Of a stretch of DNA of 13,574 nt, positions 1 through 7,193 are shown piece by piece. Position 1 is the stretch's first letter; each line of letters starts with the position of its first letter. The notes beneath the pieces are model-generated. The model worked only from the letters and a program-made list of their open reading frames with translations, was not told where the DNA came from and did not search any database. Origin of the DNA: Verrucomicrobia bacterium UBA1263 (GTDB lineage Bacteria; Verrucomicrobiota; Verrucomicrobiia; Limisphaerales; UBA1412). Position numbers and translations under genes: made by a program. Location: assembly GCA_002308515.1 (NCBI GenBank), contig DBVN01000113.1, forward strand, positions 3,455-17,028, read 5' to 3'.

Positions 1-368
1 AGCTGCTGATCACCCGGCGGCCCGCCGGAACACATCTGGCCGGGATGTGGGAATTTCCCGGCGGCAAACTGGATCCGGGCGAGACGCTGGAGGAATGTCT
101 GGCGCGCGAGCTGAGGGAAGAGCTGGGCATCGGGGTGGAGGTCCATGAGCTGCTGGAGGAGTGTGTCCACCGGTATCCCGAAAAGACGGTGAAGCTGCAT
201 TTTTTCCGCTGCACCCTGAAGCTGGGAGAACCGCGGGCGATCGAGTGCGCGGATCTGGCCTGGGTCACGGCGGACGAGCTGGATCAGTACGAGTTCCCGC
301 CGCCGGATCACTCGCTGCTGGAGTCGCTGAAGCATGGCCCGCTGGCGGCACTGTTCAAATCCTGTTGA
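1..368 (+). CDS. MutT-type Nudix hydrolase (8-oxo-dGTP diphosphatase-like), 5' partial
   Basis: The reading frame is already open at the window edge (first full codon at base 3), so the start lies upstream and only the last 121 residues are visible. A perfect Nudix box, GX5EX7REUXEEXGU, lies at bases 63-131, with the metal-binding REXXEE core at visible residues 35-40. It is preceded by the GMWEFPGGK stretch typical of MutT. The C-terminal part (AWVTADELDQYEFPPPDHSL) matches the MutT ending in which a W-x-x-x-x-L segment is followed by FP and a polar residue. MutT proteins hydrolyse oxidised nucleotides such as 8-oxo-dGTP to the monophosphate in the cytoplasm, which prevents mispairing during replication. 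Family membership is certain. The exact substrate is inferred, because related Nudix enzymes with the same box use other nucleotides. It is the first visible gene of a + strand run with the next two genes. Confidence 0.9.
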   Translation, partial: LLITRRPAGTHLAGMWEFPGGKLDPGETLEECLARELREELGIGVEVHELLEECVHRYPEKTVKLHFFRCTLKLGEPRAIECADLAWVTADELDQYEFPPPDHSLLESLKHGPLAALFKSC

Positions 369-383
369 TTTTTGATTATTGAT

Positions 384-836
384 ATGATCCTTTCATCTTT
401 AGACGACAGCAAACGGGTGGAGACGTTCCATCCGGCTTTTACCAAATTGTTCGATTACGTCCGCGCCCATTGGCAGGAACTGCTGAGCGCGGAGGACGGA
501 CGTGTTGAGCTGGACGGCGACCGGCTTTTTATTAACAAGATGACGGCTGACGGCGAACCGGCGGAACAGCGTCCGCTGGAGCTTCATCGTGAGTATATTG
601 ATGTGCATATCCTGCTGGAAGGCCGGGAGCGTATCGGCTGGAAAGCGTTGAAAGCGCTGACACGGCAGACGCGGGATTTCGCGTCGGGCGGAGATATCGC
701 TTTCTACGCGGACACACCGACAGCGTTCGTGGATCTGCTGCCGGGTCAGTTCGCCGTGATCTATCCGGAGGATCCTCACGCGCCGCTGATCGGCGGCGGA
801 AAGATCAAGAAACTGATCGCGAAAATCAAGCTGTGA
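384..836 (+). CDS. YhcH/YjgK/YiaL family (DUF386) cupin-like protein
   Basis: A 150-residue protein of the size usual for the YhcH/YjgK/YiaL family (E. coli YiaL is about 155). Family signatures are the E-x-H-x-x-YID-x-H segment (residues 66-75), followed by G-x-E-x-I-G (80-85), and the late PEDPHAP motif (128-134). The histidines at 68, 75 and 132 are the likely metal ligands of the beta-barrel. Members sit in sugar catabolism loci (sialic acid, xylulose) and are thought to act on sugars, but the reaction is not settled. No sugar genes are visible here. ATG 384 is chosen. An in-frame TTG at 372 would add four residues. Neither has a convincing Shine-Dalgarno sequence, so translational coupling to the Nudix gene 15 bases upstream is plausible. 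The stop overlaps the next start by one base. Confidence 0.88.
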   Translation: MILSSLDDSKRVETFHPAFTKLFDYVRAHWQELLSAEDGRVELDGDRLFINKMTADGEPAEQRPLELHREYIDVHILLEGRERIGWKALKALTRQTRDFASGGDIAFYADTPTAFVDLLPGQFAVIYPEDPHAPLIGGGKIKKLIAKIKL

Positions 837-1648
837 TGAAAAACGCTGCCCGTATCGTTTTTGTGGGAGCCGGGAATCTGGCGACGAATCTGGCGCTTGC
901 CCTGAGAGAAAAAGGCTTTTCCATCGCGCAGATCTACAGCCGGACAGAGACCTCGGCACGTGCCCTGGCGGAACAAGTTCAAGCCGCCTGGACGACCGAT
1001 CTGGGAAAACTGATCCCGGACGCTGATCTGTATATCGTCTCACTCAAGGACACGGCTCTGGTGGAATTACTGCCGGAGATCGTGAAGGGACGGGAGAGCC
1101 GCTTTTTTGTCCATACAGCCGGGAGCGTTCCGATGGAACTCTGGAAGACTGTGCCGGGACTGGAACATTACGGGGTGCTGTATCCCATGCAGACCTTCAG
1201 CAAAGCGCGGCGGGTCTCGTTCGAGAGTATCCCTGTCTTTATCGAAGCCGGTACGCCGGAGGATACGGAGACATTGACGGAGATCGCGCGGACGCTTTCC
1301 CGGAATGTTCAGACGGTGAACAGCGCCCAGCGGCAGGCACTGCATCTGGCGGCGGTGTTCGCCTGCAATTTCGCCAATCACTGTTATACACTTTCCGAAA
1401 AAATACTGGCCGAAAACGGGCTTTCCTTTGGCGTGATGCTGCCGCTGATCGAAGAAACAACGGCCAAGCTCCGCCAGCTTTCACCGCGCGCGGCGCAGAC
1501 GGGTCCGGCTGTGCGCTATGACACCAATGTGATGGATAAGCATATCGCGGCCTTGAGCGGTCATCCCGAATGGCAGACACTTTACCGCCTGATGAGCCGG
1601 AGCATCCACCGGGAAGCGGAAGAGGGAAAACGGATCATTCCAGGATAA
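836..1648 (+). CDS. Rossmann-like NAD(P)-binding protein with DUF2520 C-terminal domain
   Basis: 270 residues in the two-domain layout of Rossmann-like/DUF2520 proteins, which are distant relatives of pyrroline-5-carboxylate and F420-dependent NADP reductases. The N-terminal strand and glycine loop VFVGAGNLA (residues 8-16) is a dinucleotide-binding motif. HTAGSVPM (93-100) and YPMQTFS (116-122) are the conserved active-cleft segments of the family. The helical C-terminal domain (about 135-270) contains the AVFACNFANH segment typical of DUF2520. It is a probable cytoplasmic NAD(P)-dependent oxidoreductase of unknown substrate. The start is ATG 836, whose A is the last base of the preceding TGA; a GTG at 833 is also in frame. 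The 3' end overlaps the convergent fmt gene by 14 bases. Confidence 0.85.
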   Translation: MKNAARIVFVGAGNLATNLALALREKGFSIAQIYSRTETSARALAEQVQAAWTTDLGKLIPDADLYIVSLKDTALVELLPEIVKGRESRFFVHTAGSVPMELWKTVPGLEHYGVLYPMQTFSKARRVSFESIPVFIEAGTPEDTETLTEIARTLSRNVQTVNSAQRQALHLAAVFACNFANHCYTLSEKILAENGLSFGVMLPLIEETTAKLRQLSPRAAQTGPAVRYDTNVMDKHIAALSGHPEWQTLYRLMSRSIHREAEEGKRIIPG

Positions 1649-2612
1649 TATTTTGAGGAATTATACTCCCTGTTAAAAAATTAGAGGTGTCCATTCTTTT
1701 TTTACCCTCGCGTTGTAAGGTGAGAATATGCAGAACACCATTGCTGCAGGCGATTTCTATTATACCTTCATTTTTATTTACGTTCAATATAGTACCTGGT
1801 TTTGCAGAAATCTTTTTTTCGATAGCTATTGCTTTCCATATTTTTATCAGTTCACGTTTTCCAGAAGGATAATTTATAAAACAGTATGTACCTGGCCATG
1901 GGTTGAAAGCACGTATGCGACAAAATAATTTCCGAACAGGCAAATTCCAGTCCAGATGACCATCCTCTTTAGTAATCTTGCGCGCATAGGATATACCTTC
2001 CTCCGGTTGCGGCCGTGGAGTGATCTTTCCGGCAAAATAATCGGGCAGCGTCTCGACCAGAAGCTCTCCGCCCAGCTTTGCCAAGTGGTCGTGCAGAGTT
2101 CCCGCATCATATTCATTCTTGATGGGTGTGCAGCGGACAGCGAGGATATCGCCCGTATCCAGCCCGGCGTTCATTTTCATCAGGGTTACACCTGTTTCGT
2201 GACAGTCTTCTAAGATGGCCCACTGGATGGGCGCGGCACCGCGATACTTGGGAAGCAGTGAAGTGTGGACATTGATGCAGCCGAACCGGGGAATATCCAG
2301 CAGCACCTGAGGCAGGATCTGTCCATAAGCGGCCACAACGATCAGATCCGGATTTTTGGAGCGGATCCATTCCAGTGATTCGGGATCTTTGGCTTTCAGA
2401 GGCTGGAAGCATTCCAAACCCAGTTCCAGCGCGGCGGCCTTGACCGGAGTGGGCTGCAAATGCAGGTTCCGTCCTTTTGGTTTATCAGGCTGGGAAATGA
2501 CACCGGTCACTTTCCACAAAGATTGTCCATTGGAAACAGAGCCGCTGACGAGCTTTCGCAAACAAACCGCCGCCAGATCCGGCGTGCCCATGAATAAAAT
2601 TGAAAATGCCAT
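1635..2612 (-). CDS. fmt: methionyl-tRNA formyltransferase
   Basis: A full-length 325-residue Fmt, which formylates Met-tRNAfMet with 10-formyl-tetrahydrofolate to make the bacterial initiator tRNA. The formyltransferase Rossmann domain starts with ILFMGTPDLAA (residues 5-15). The folate-site signature INVHTSLLPKYRGAAPIQ spans 113-130, and GLDTGD spans 150-155. The catalytic Asn114, His116 and Asp152 correspond to E. coli N106, H108 and D144. The tRNA-binding OB-like C-terminal domain begins near residue 210 and includes AFNPWPGTYC. It lies 9 bases downstream of the RND transporter gene and is probably the last gene of recJ-RND-fmt. It ends 14 bases inside the convergent DUF2520 gene. The 3' third is strikingly AT-rich: about 36% GC over 1681-1920, against about 60% in sampled lines of the 5' part. 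Confidence 0.97.
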   Translation of the reverse strand: MAFSILFMGTPDLAAVCLRKLVSGSVSNGQSLWKVTGVISQPDKPKGRNLHLQPTPVKAAALELGLECFQPLKAKDPESLEWIRSKNPDLIVVAAYGQILPQVLLDIPRFGCINVHTSLLPKYRGAAPIQWAILEDCHETGVTLMKMNAGLDTGDILAVRCTPIKNEYDAGTLHDHLAKLGGELLVETLPDYFAGKITPRPQPEEGISYARKITKEDGHLDWNLPVRKLFCRIRAFNPWPGTYCFINYPSGKRELIKIWKAIAIEKKISAKPGTILNVNKNEGIIEIACSNGVLHILTLQREGKKRMDTSNFLTGSIIPQNIILE

Positions 2613-2621
2613 ACGCGAGAA

Positions 2622-5327
2622 TTAGTGATTTGCTTCCGATTTCAGCCAGCCGCGGCGGTTCATCAGGATCATGATGGAAGGCAGAATGGTCAGCGCGGCG
2701 ATCATGCACATGAGCGTGCCGATACCCATCACAAAGCCCAAACTTTGGATGCCCTGGTGCTTGCCCAGCATCAGACTGCCGAAACCGGCGATCGTGGTTA
2801 GCGCGGAAATGATGACCGCCAGACCAGTGCTGTTGGCCAGGATGATGGGCCGACCTTCTTCCAGATAACGATTCAATATCTGGATACCGCCCGAAACGCC
2901 CACGCCGATCGTCATGGGCAGAGCCATGATGTTGGCCGGATTGAAAGGCACACCGCAAAGCACCATGCAGCCGGCCAGCCAGAGCATCCCCACGCCCACC
3001 GGCACCATTGCCAACAGGACGTAAGTGATCCGGCGGAAACGCAGATAAAGCAGAATGAGGATCGCGCCCAGCGAGTACCAGGCCGCCTCGATATAGCTGT
3101 TCTTCAGCAGCGAGGTGTATTCGTAAAGCTGGACAGGGGAACCCGTCACATCGGCATAGACGGAACGCAGCTCGCCAACGAACTCTTCCTGATTCTCACG
3201 ATCCCAGACATCTTTCTTCGGGAAGATCTCCAGAGCGTAGATGCCGTTCTTGCTGACAAAGCGGTTCACGAGCGCTTTGGGCAGATCCTCCGGGCGCAGA
3301 GGGCCGCTGTTGTCCTGATTCTTGAGCGAATTGAAAGTGCTGGCGATATCGTTAAAGAAGGAATACTGATACAGTGCCAGTTTGCGGGCGATTTCCTCGG
3401 GATCACCGCGCAGGATGCAGAGGCGTGTTTCCACGATCGTCTTGTTCAGCTCTTGCAAAATGGAGAGGAGCTTGGTTTCATTAGGGTCATCTTTGACGGA
3501 GCTGATGGCAAAATTGACATATCCCTGCAAACGCAGAAGCTGCTGATCCAGCTTATCCACTTCCACCTTTTTTAATTCCGGAGTGGGGATGTTGAACGGC
3601 TCCACGATCTTCTTGATGCGGCCAATGCGCTCCAAAATATCGCCGACATCATCTTCCATGAACTTGGCCATGGACTGGACGTTGTTGACGCTGGGCAGTC
3701 GCTCTATCTTTTTCTGGAGTTGTTTGGCTTGATCCAGATCTTCTGCCATCACGATCGCGAACAGTACTGAGTTCGTCGCGGAATTGATCAGACGCTGTTC
3801 CAATTTTACCGCGGGCAGATCGCGTGACTGCATATTGAGCAGATTGTAATCAAAATGGATCCTGGGCAGCGCGAAGCAAATGCAAGTGATCGTTACGAGC
3901 GAGGTGACGATAAAGAGCGGCCAGGGGATCCTCAGCCAGAATTCTTCTACCTTGGTGCGGAGCCAGGAGGATTTTTGCAGCGCGGATGGATTTTTTTGAG
4001 GCAGCCACTGGGCTCCCTTCAGCAGCAGAACGGGCAGGATCGTCATCATGGGCAGCAGACAGATGATCAGACCGCCGCCGCTGATGATGCCCATTTCCTT
4101 GACACCCTGGAAGCTGCCCAGCGCCATTGCGAGGAACGCACCCGCTGTGGCGATGCCGCCGGTAAAGACACCCATTCCCGTATTGACCAGCGAAATATGG
4201 ATGGCCTCATCGGGAGTGTTCCCTTTGCCCAGTTCTTCCTCAAAACGGCTGACCAGATGCACACCGAAGTCGATGCCCAGACCGATCAGCATGGGCAGAA
4301 AGGTGATCGTCAGCAGATTCAGCTGTCCCACGGCAAAAGTCGTCCAGCCCATCGTAAAGACCAGTCCCAGCATCAGACAGAAGACCGCGGCCACCGGACG
4401 ATGGAACTGACGGTATCCGTAGCAGAACAGCAGGAAACAAAGGATCAGCGAAACAATGCTGGAGAAGGTGGTGTCATACTGGCTTTGCTGCATCTCGTCA
4501 TATTCCAGCACCGGTTCCCCGGTGATATCCACATTCACACCGGGTATCTGCATTTTCACATCCTCCACCAGTTCGCGCAGACGCTTGACGGCTGCCGGGT
4601 AAAGCGATTCCTTTGCGGCATGGACATTGACGACATACATCCTGCCGTGATCGAAAGTGATATATTGTTCATTCTCGGCCTGCTCGCCGCTGCCAAAAAG
4701 AGCGGCCAGTCCCGGCGACATAGGGACACCGGGTTTGCTGATGGCGTTGTAGGCACCGTTCAGGATCCGTTCCAGCGCCGGCAGAGTGTTGACCATATTG
4801 CGGTTGTCCTCATTATCCTCATTTTGAGCCCGCATGAACCGGTCGTTGACATACTGATACAGCTGCACCAGATTAGTGGACGGCATGAATTCCTGGATGA
4901 ATGGCGCGTAGTTTTTCAGCTCCTCTTCCAGTCCGACCAGAATGCTTTTATCGGCAAAGAGGAGGGCTTTGTTGCCCATCATTTTCAGGTCGCCTTTGTA
5001 GAAAACATCAGTAAAGAGATTGGTTTCCTGTTCCAGCCGGGAACCCAGCACCTCCACGAACATCCGGTTCCGCTCATAGTCATCGCTTTCCACAACGGCA
5101 ACGATGTCGTCCTGACCGGGAAATTCTTTTTTATACTTGAGGAAGATCTGATGATACTTTTTATCATCACCCACCAGCGCGTTGCGGTCCATCGTGAATA
5201 CAAGGCACTTTGCCGTGTACCATCCGCATAAGACCGCCAGTATCAGCTGAAGGATGATGATGCGCTTGGGATAGCGTATCGTCCAGCTGGCAGTTGCCGC
5301 TAGCAGTTTACTGATCCATTTTAGCAT
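2622..5327 (-). CDS. RND/MMPL superfamily transporter, HpnN-like
   Basis: 901 residues with the duplicated RND plan. TM1 is at about 22-44, followed by a large periplasmic loop (45-285). TM2-TM6 lie at about 288-437 and TM7 at 468-490, followed by a second periplasmic loop (491-745). TM8-TM12 lie at about 747-888. The first half has the acidic TM4 motif GLGIDFGVH (residues 349-357), where Asp353 is the probable proton relay. The matching place in the second half reads GVGVSGGIQ (808-816) with no acidic residue. The second loop has a long helix-rich, charged stretch (about 530-660). Overall it resembles the hopanoid-associated HpnN and MMPL lipid exporters of the inner membrane, so lipid or hydrophobic-substrate export to the outer membrane is inferred. 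No hopanoid genes are in the window. It starts 3 bases after the recJ stop and precedes fmt by 9 bases. Confidence 0.88.
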   Translation of the reverse strand: MLKWISKLLAATASWTIRYPKRIIILQLILAVLCGWYTAKCLVFTMDRNALVGDDKKYHQIFLKYKKEFPGQDDIVAVVESDDYERNRMFVEVLGSRLEQETNLFTDVFYKGDLKMMGNKALLFADKSILVGLEEELKNYAPFIQEFMPSTNLVQLYQYVNDRFMRAQNEDNEDNRNMVNTLPALERILNGAYNAISKPGVPMSPGLAALFGSGEQAENEQYITFDHGRMYVVNVHAAKESLYPAAVKRLRELVEDVKMQIPGVNVDITGEPVLEYDEMQQSQYDTTFSSIVSLILCFLLFCYGYRQFHRPVAAVFCLMLGLVFTMGWTTFAVGQLNLLTITFLPMLIGLGIDFGVHLVSRFEEELGKGNTPDEAIHISLVNTGMGVFTGGIATAGAFLAMALGSFQGVKEMGIISGGGLIICLLPMMTILPVLLLKGAQWLPQKNPSALQKSSWLRTKVEEFWLRIPWPLFIVTSLVTITCICFALPRIHFDYNLLNMQSRDLPAVKLEQRLINSATNSVLFAIVMAEDLDQAKQLQKKIERLPSVNNVQSMAKFMEDDVGDILERIGRIKKIVEPFNIPTPELKKVEVDKLDQQLLRLQGYVNFAISSVKDDPNETKLLSILQELNKTIVETRLCILRGDPEEIARKLALYQYSFFNDIASTFNSLKNQDNSGPLRPEDLPKALVNRFVSKNGIYALEIFPKKDVWDRENQEEFVGELRSVYADVTGSPVQLYEYTSLLKNSYIEAAWYSLGAILILLYLRFRRITYVLLAMVPVGVGMLWLAGCMVLCGVPFNPANIMALPMTIGVGVSGGIQILNRYLEEGRPIILANSTGLAVIISALTTIAGFGSLMLGKHQGIQSLGFVMGIGTLMCMIAALTILPSIMILMNRRGWLKSEANH

Positions 5328-5330
5328 GGT

Positions 5331-7094
5331 CTAAGTCTCTTCGCTGACTCTCCAGTCCTGTATGCGAAGTCTTACTATGTCCTGATCGTTGAAACAATCC
5401 AATGTCGGTTCAAAGACGATATCCAACAGACAGTTTGCGGGCAGTTCATCTTCACAGTTCCAAATAACTCCTTCGATCGTCGGTTCATCCTCCTGACGCA
5501 TGAACAGCTTCAAGTGACGCTGCATCTGTCCAAACCGGCGTGCCGGACGTACCTGGCGTACTCCTTTGGCACCAAACAGCAGCGGGCTGTTCCCCATGCC
5601 GAACGGCGCCAGACGGAACAGTTCTTTGACGATCTCCGCCCGCATATCCTTGAGATGGACCATGGCATCCAGCAGCAGTGTACGGCGAAGCTCTTTGTTC
5701 TCCAGGCTTCTCCGTGCCACTTCGTTGATCTTCCTCCGAAACGCCTCCAGTTTGTTCAGTTCCACTTCGACACCGGCCGCCATCGAGTGGCCGCCGTGGC
5801 TCAGGAGCAGATCTTCACATTCTCTCAGCGCGCTGGCCATATCGAACCCTTCGATGCTACGGCACGATCCACGCCAGTTCTGACCGTTCCCGCCCAGAAT
5901 GATCACCGGGCGATGGAATTGCTTGGTGACCTGCGCCGCCGCGATACCGATCACTCCCAGATGCCATTCAAAGTTTCCCTCAACGATGACATAGTCTTCT
6001 TCGGGATTAAAATTCCTCCGGACCCGTTCGATCACTTCTTCAGCGATCCGGTTTTGCAGACCCTTGCGCGCCTGGTTCACTTGATCCAGCTGCAACGCCA
6101 GCTGCAGAGCGACGGCCCGGTCTTTGGTGGTCAGCAACTTCAATGCCACCTGCGCGTCTTCCAGCCGTCCGGCCGCGTTCAGGCGGGGAGCCAGATAGAA
6201 GGAGACATCATACACTGTCACGCTTTTGCGCTGACTGATCCTCACCAGTTCCTGCAAACCGGGACGCTGTGTCTGGCTGATGCACTTGAGTCCGTTGCTG
6301 ACGAAAATGCGGTTTTCGCCTTGCAGCTTGACCAGATCAGCTATGGTTCCCATAGCCACCAGATCCAGCACGCTCTTCAGATCGAAAGCGCTGCCCCAGG
6401 GCGCGTTCAGCTCACGTCCCTGTTTCAGCAGGGCATGAGCCAGTTTGAAAGCCAGTCCGGCGGAACAGAGATTTTGCAGATCAAGGATCTCCTGTTTCCG
6501 TTTCGGATCTGCTAATTCAGAAAGGGAAATATTCCGGGGATTGACCAGAGCGACCGGTGACGGCTTTTCGGTTTCGTCTATCTGGTGATGATCCAGAACG
6601 ATCACGTCCACACCTTGGTTTTGGAGCCGCTGGATGGATTTTGCCGAGGTGGAGCCGCAATCTACCGCCAGCAGGATCCGTGTTCCCGGATACTGTGCCA
6701 TACAGTGATCCACGCCTTCATCGGAAAGTCCGTAGCCGTCTTCCATCCGCAAAGGCAGAAAACTGCCCATACAGTTCCAGCCCAGGCAGTTAAAAAAATC
6801 AACCAGCAAAGCTGTCGCGGTGATGCCGTCCACATCGTAATCCCCGAAAATCGTGACAGGTTCCTGATGCTGACGGGCTTGGATAAGCCGTTCCACCGCG
6901 CGGTCCATCTGCGGGATGTCGAAAGGATTGCCGAGATTCCGCAGGAAAGGTTCCAGAAAAGACTTGGCTGTTTCCGGAGTTTTACAGCCCCGGTTATAGA
7001 GACACTGAGCCGCCAGCTGAGTGACTCCTAATTGAGCCGCCAGCTTTTCGACCGTTTCCGGTTCAAAGTCCTGAACTTTCCACAAACAGCGCAC
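5331..7094 (-). CDS. recJ: single-stranded-DNA-specific exonuclease RecJ
   Basis: 587 residues from GTG 7094 (E. coli RecJ has 577). RecJ degrades single-stranded DNA 5' to 3' in recombination and in base-excision and mismatch repair. DHH phosphoesterase motifs are visible: FGDYDVDG (residues 83-90), AVDCG (143-147), VLDHHQID (166-173) and MGTIADL (248-254). The DHHA1 domain shows LGVIGIAA (379-386) and the substrate-binding GGHSMAAG (434-441). The OB-fold C-terminal domain ends with the stop at 5331. The frame stays open upstream to a TTG at 7142. I chose GTG 7094 because GAAGGGG lies five bases before it and because the extra 16 residues look unlike RecJ. It is probably the first gene of the recJ-RND-fmt run and is transcribed divergently from nadA. 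Confidence 0.96.
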   Translation of the reverse strand: MRCLWKVQDFEPETVEKLAAQLGVTQLAAQCLYNRGCKTPETAKSFLEPFLRNLGNPFDIPQMDRAVERLIQARQHQEPVTIFGDYDVDGITATALLVDFFNCLGWNCMGSFLPLRMEDGYGLSDEGVDHCMAQYPGTRILLAVDCGSTSAKSIQRLQNQGVDVIVLDHHQIDETEKPSPVALVNPRNISLSELADPKRKQEILDLQNLCSAGLAFKLAHALLKQGRELNAPWGSAFDLKSVLDLVAMGTIADLVKLQGENRIFVSNGLKCISQTQRPGLQELVRISQRKSVTVYDVSFYLAPRLNAAGRLEDAQVALKLLTTKDRAVALQLALQLDQVNQARKGLQNRIAEEVIERVRRNFNPEEDYVIVEGNFEWHLGVIGIAAAQVTKQFHRPVIILGGNGQNWRGSCRSIEGFDMASALRECEDLLLSHGGHSMAAGVEVELNKLEAFRRKINEVARRSLENKELRRTLLLDAMVHLKDMRAEIVKELFRLAPFGMGNSPLLFGAKGVRQVRPARRFGQMQRHLKLFMRQEDEPTIEGVIWNCEDELPANCLLDIVFEPTLDCFNDQDIVRLRIQDWRVSEET

Positions 7095-7099
7095 TGTCG

Positions 7100-7106
7100 C
7101 CCCTTC
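7100..7106 (-). promoter_or_regulatory. Shine-Dalgarno sequence for recJ
   Basis: On the minus strand the sequence GAAGGGG lies five bases before GTG 7094. It is one of the few clear ribosome-binding sites in the window, and it favours GTG 7094 over the in-frame TTG at 7142 as the recJ start. Confidence 0.6.
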
Positions 7107-7123
7107 ATAATAGCAAAAATCTT

Positions 7124-7129
7124 TATAAT
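7124..7129 (+). promoter_or_regulatory. candidate -10 box of the nadA promoter
   Basis: TATAAT on the plus strand is an exact match to the sigma-70 -10 consensus, in the AT-rich stretch between the divergent recJ and nadA genes. A start site near 7136 would give nadA a leader of about 58 bases. No good -35 box is seen 17 bases upstream (bases 7101-7106 read CCCTTC), so the promoter is only a candidate and could need an activator. Confidence 0.35.
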
Positions 7130-7164
7130 TAGCAATTAGCAATCGAAGTGAATTAAATTGCTAA
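7129..7164. repeat. TTAGCAAT direct repeat and inverted copy (candidate operator)
   Basis: TTAGCAAT occurs at 7129-7136 and again at 7136-7143, sharing one T. Its exact reverse complement ATTGCTAA is at 7157-7164, with 13 bases between the inner arms. A further TAGCAA sits at 7111-7116. The cluster overlaps the expected transcription start of nadA and lies upstream of recJ. It is therefore well placed for a dimeric repressor of NAD synthesis or of the divergent pair. No regulator is identified. Confidence 0.35.
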
Positions 7165-7193
7165 AGAAAAAATCATTTGTTAGCCTTTTCGCC

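Noticed and set aside
399..1043. - strand open frame of 214 codons
   Set aside because: It spans the junction of two well-supported + strand genes and shows no domain signature.
3855..5231. Long + strand open frame of 458 codons
   Set aside because: It lies fully antisense to the RND transporter gene, whose protein has clear family motifs. Its product is rich in H, Q, D and R with no recognisable domain, as expected for an antisense shadow.
5514..6515. + strand open frame of 333 codons
   Set aside because: It is antisense to recJ, which has all DHH and DHHA1 motifs; the translated product is low-quality and His/Gln-rich.
7095..7142. Upstream TTG start for RecJ (16 extra residues)
   Set aside because: GTG 7094 has a well-spaced GAAGGGG ribosome-binding site and gives the usual RecJ N-terminus; the extension overlaps the candidate regulatory repeats.
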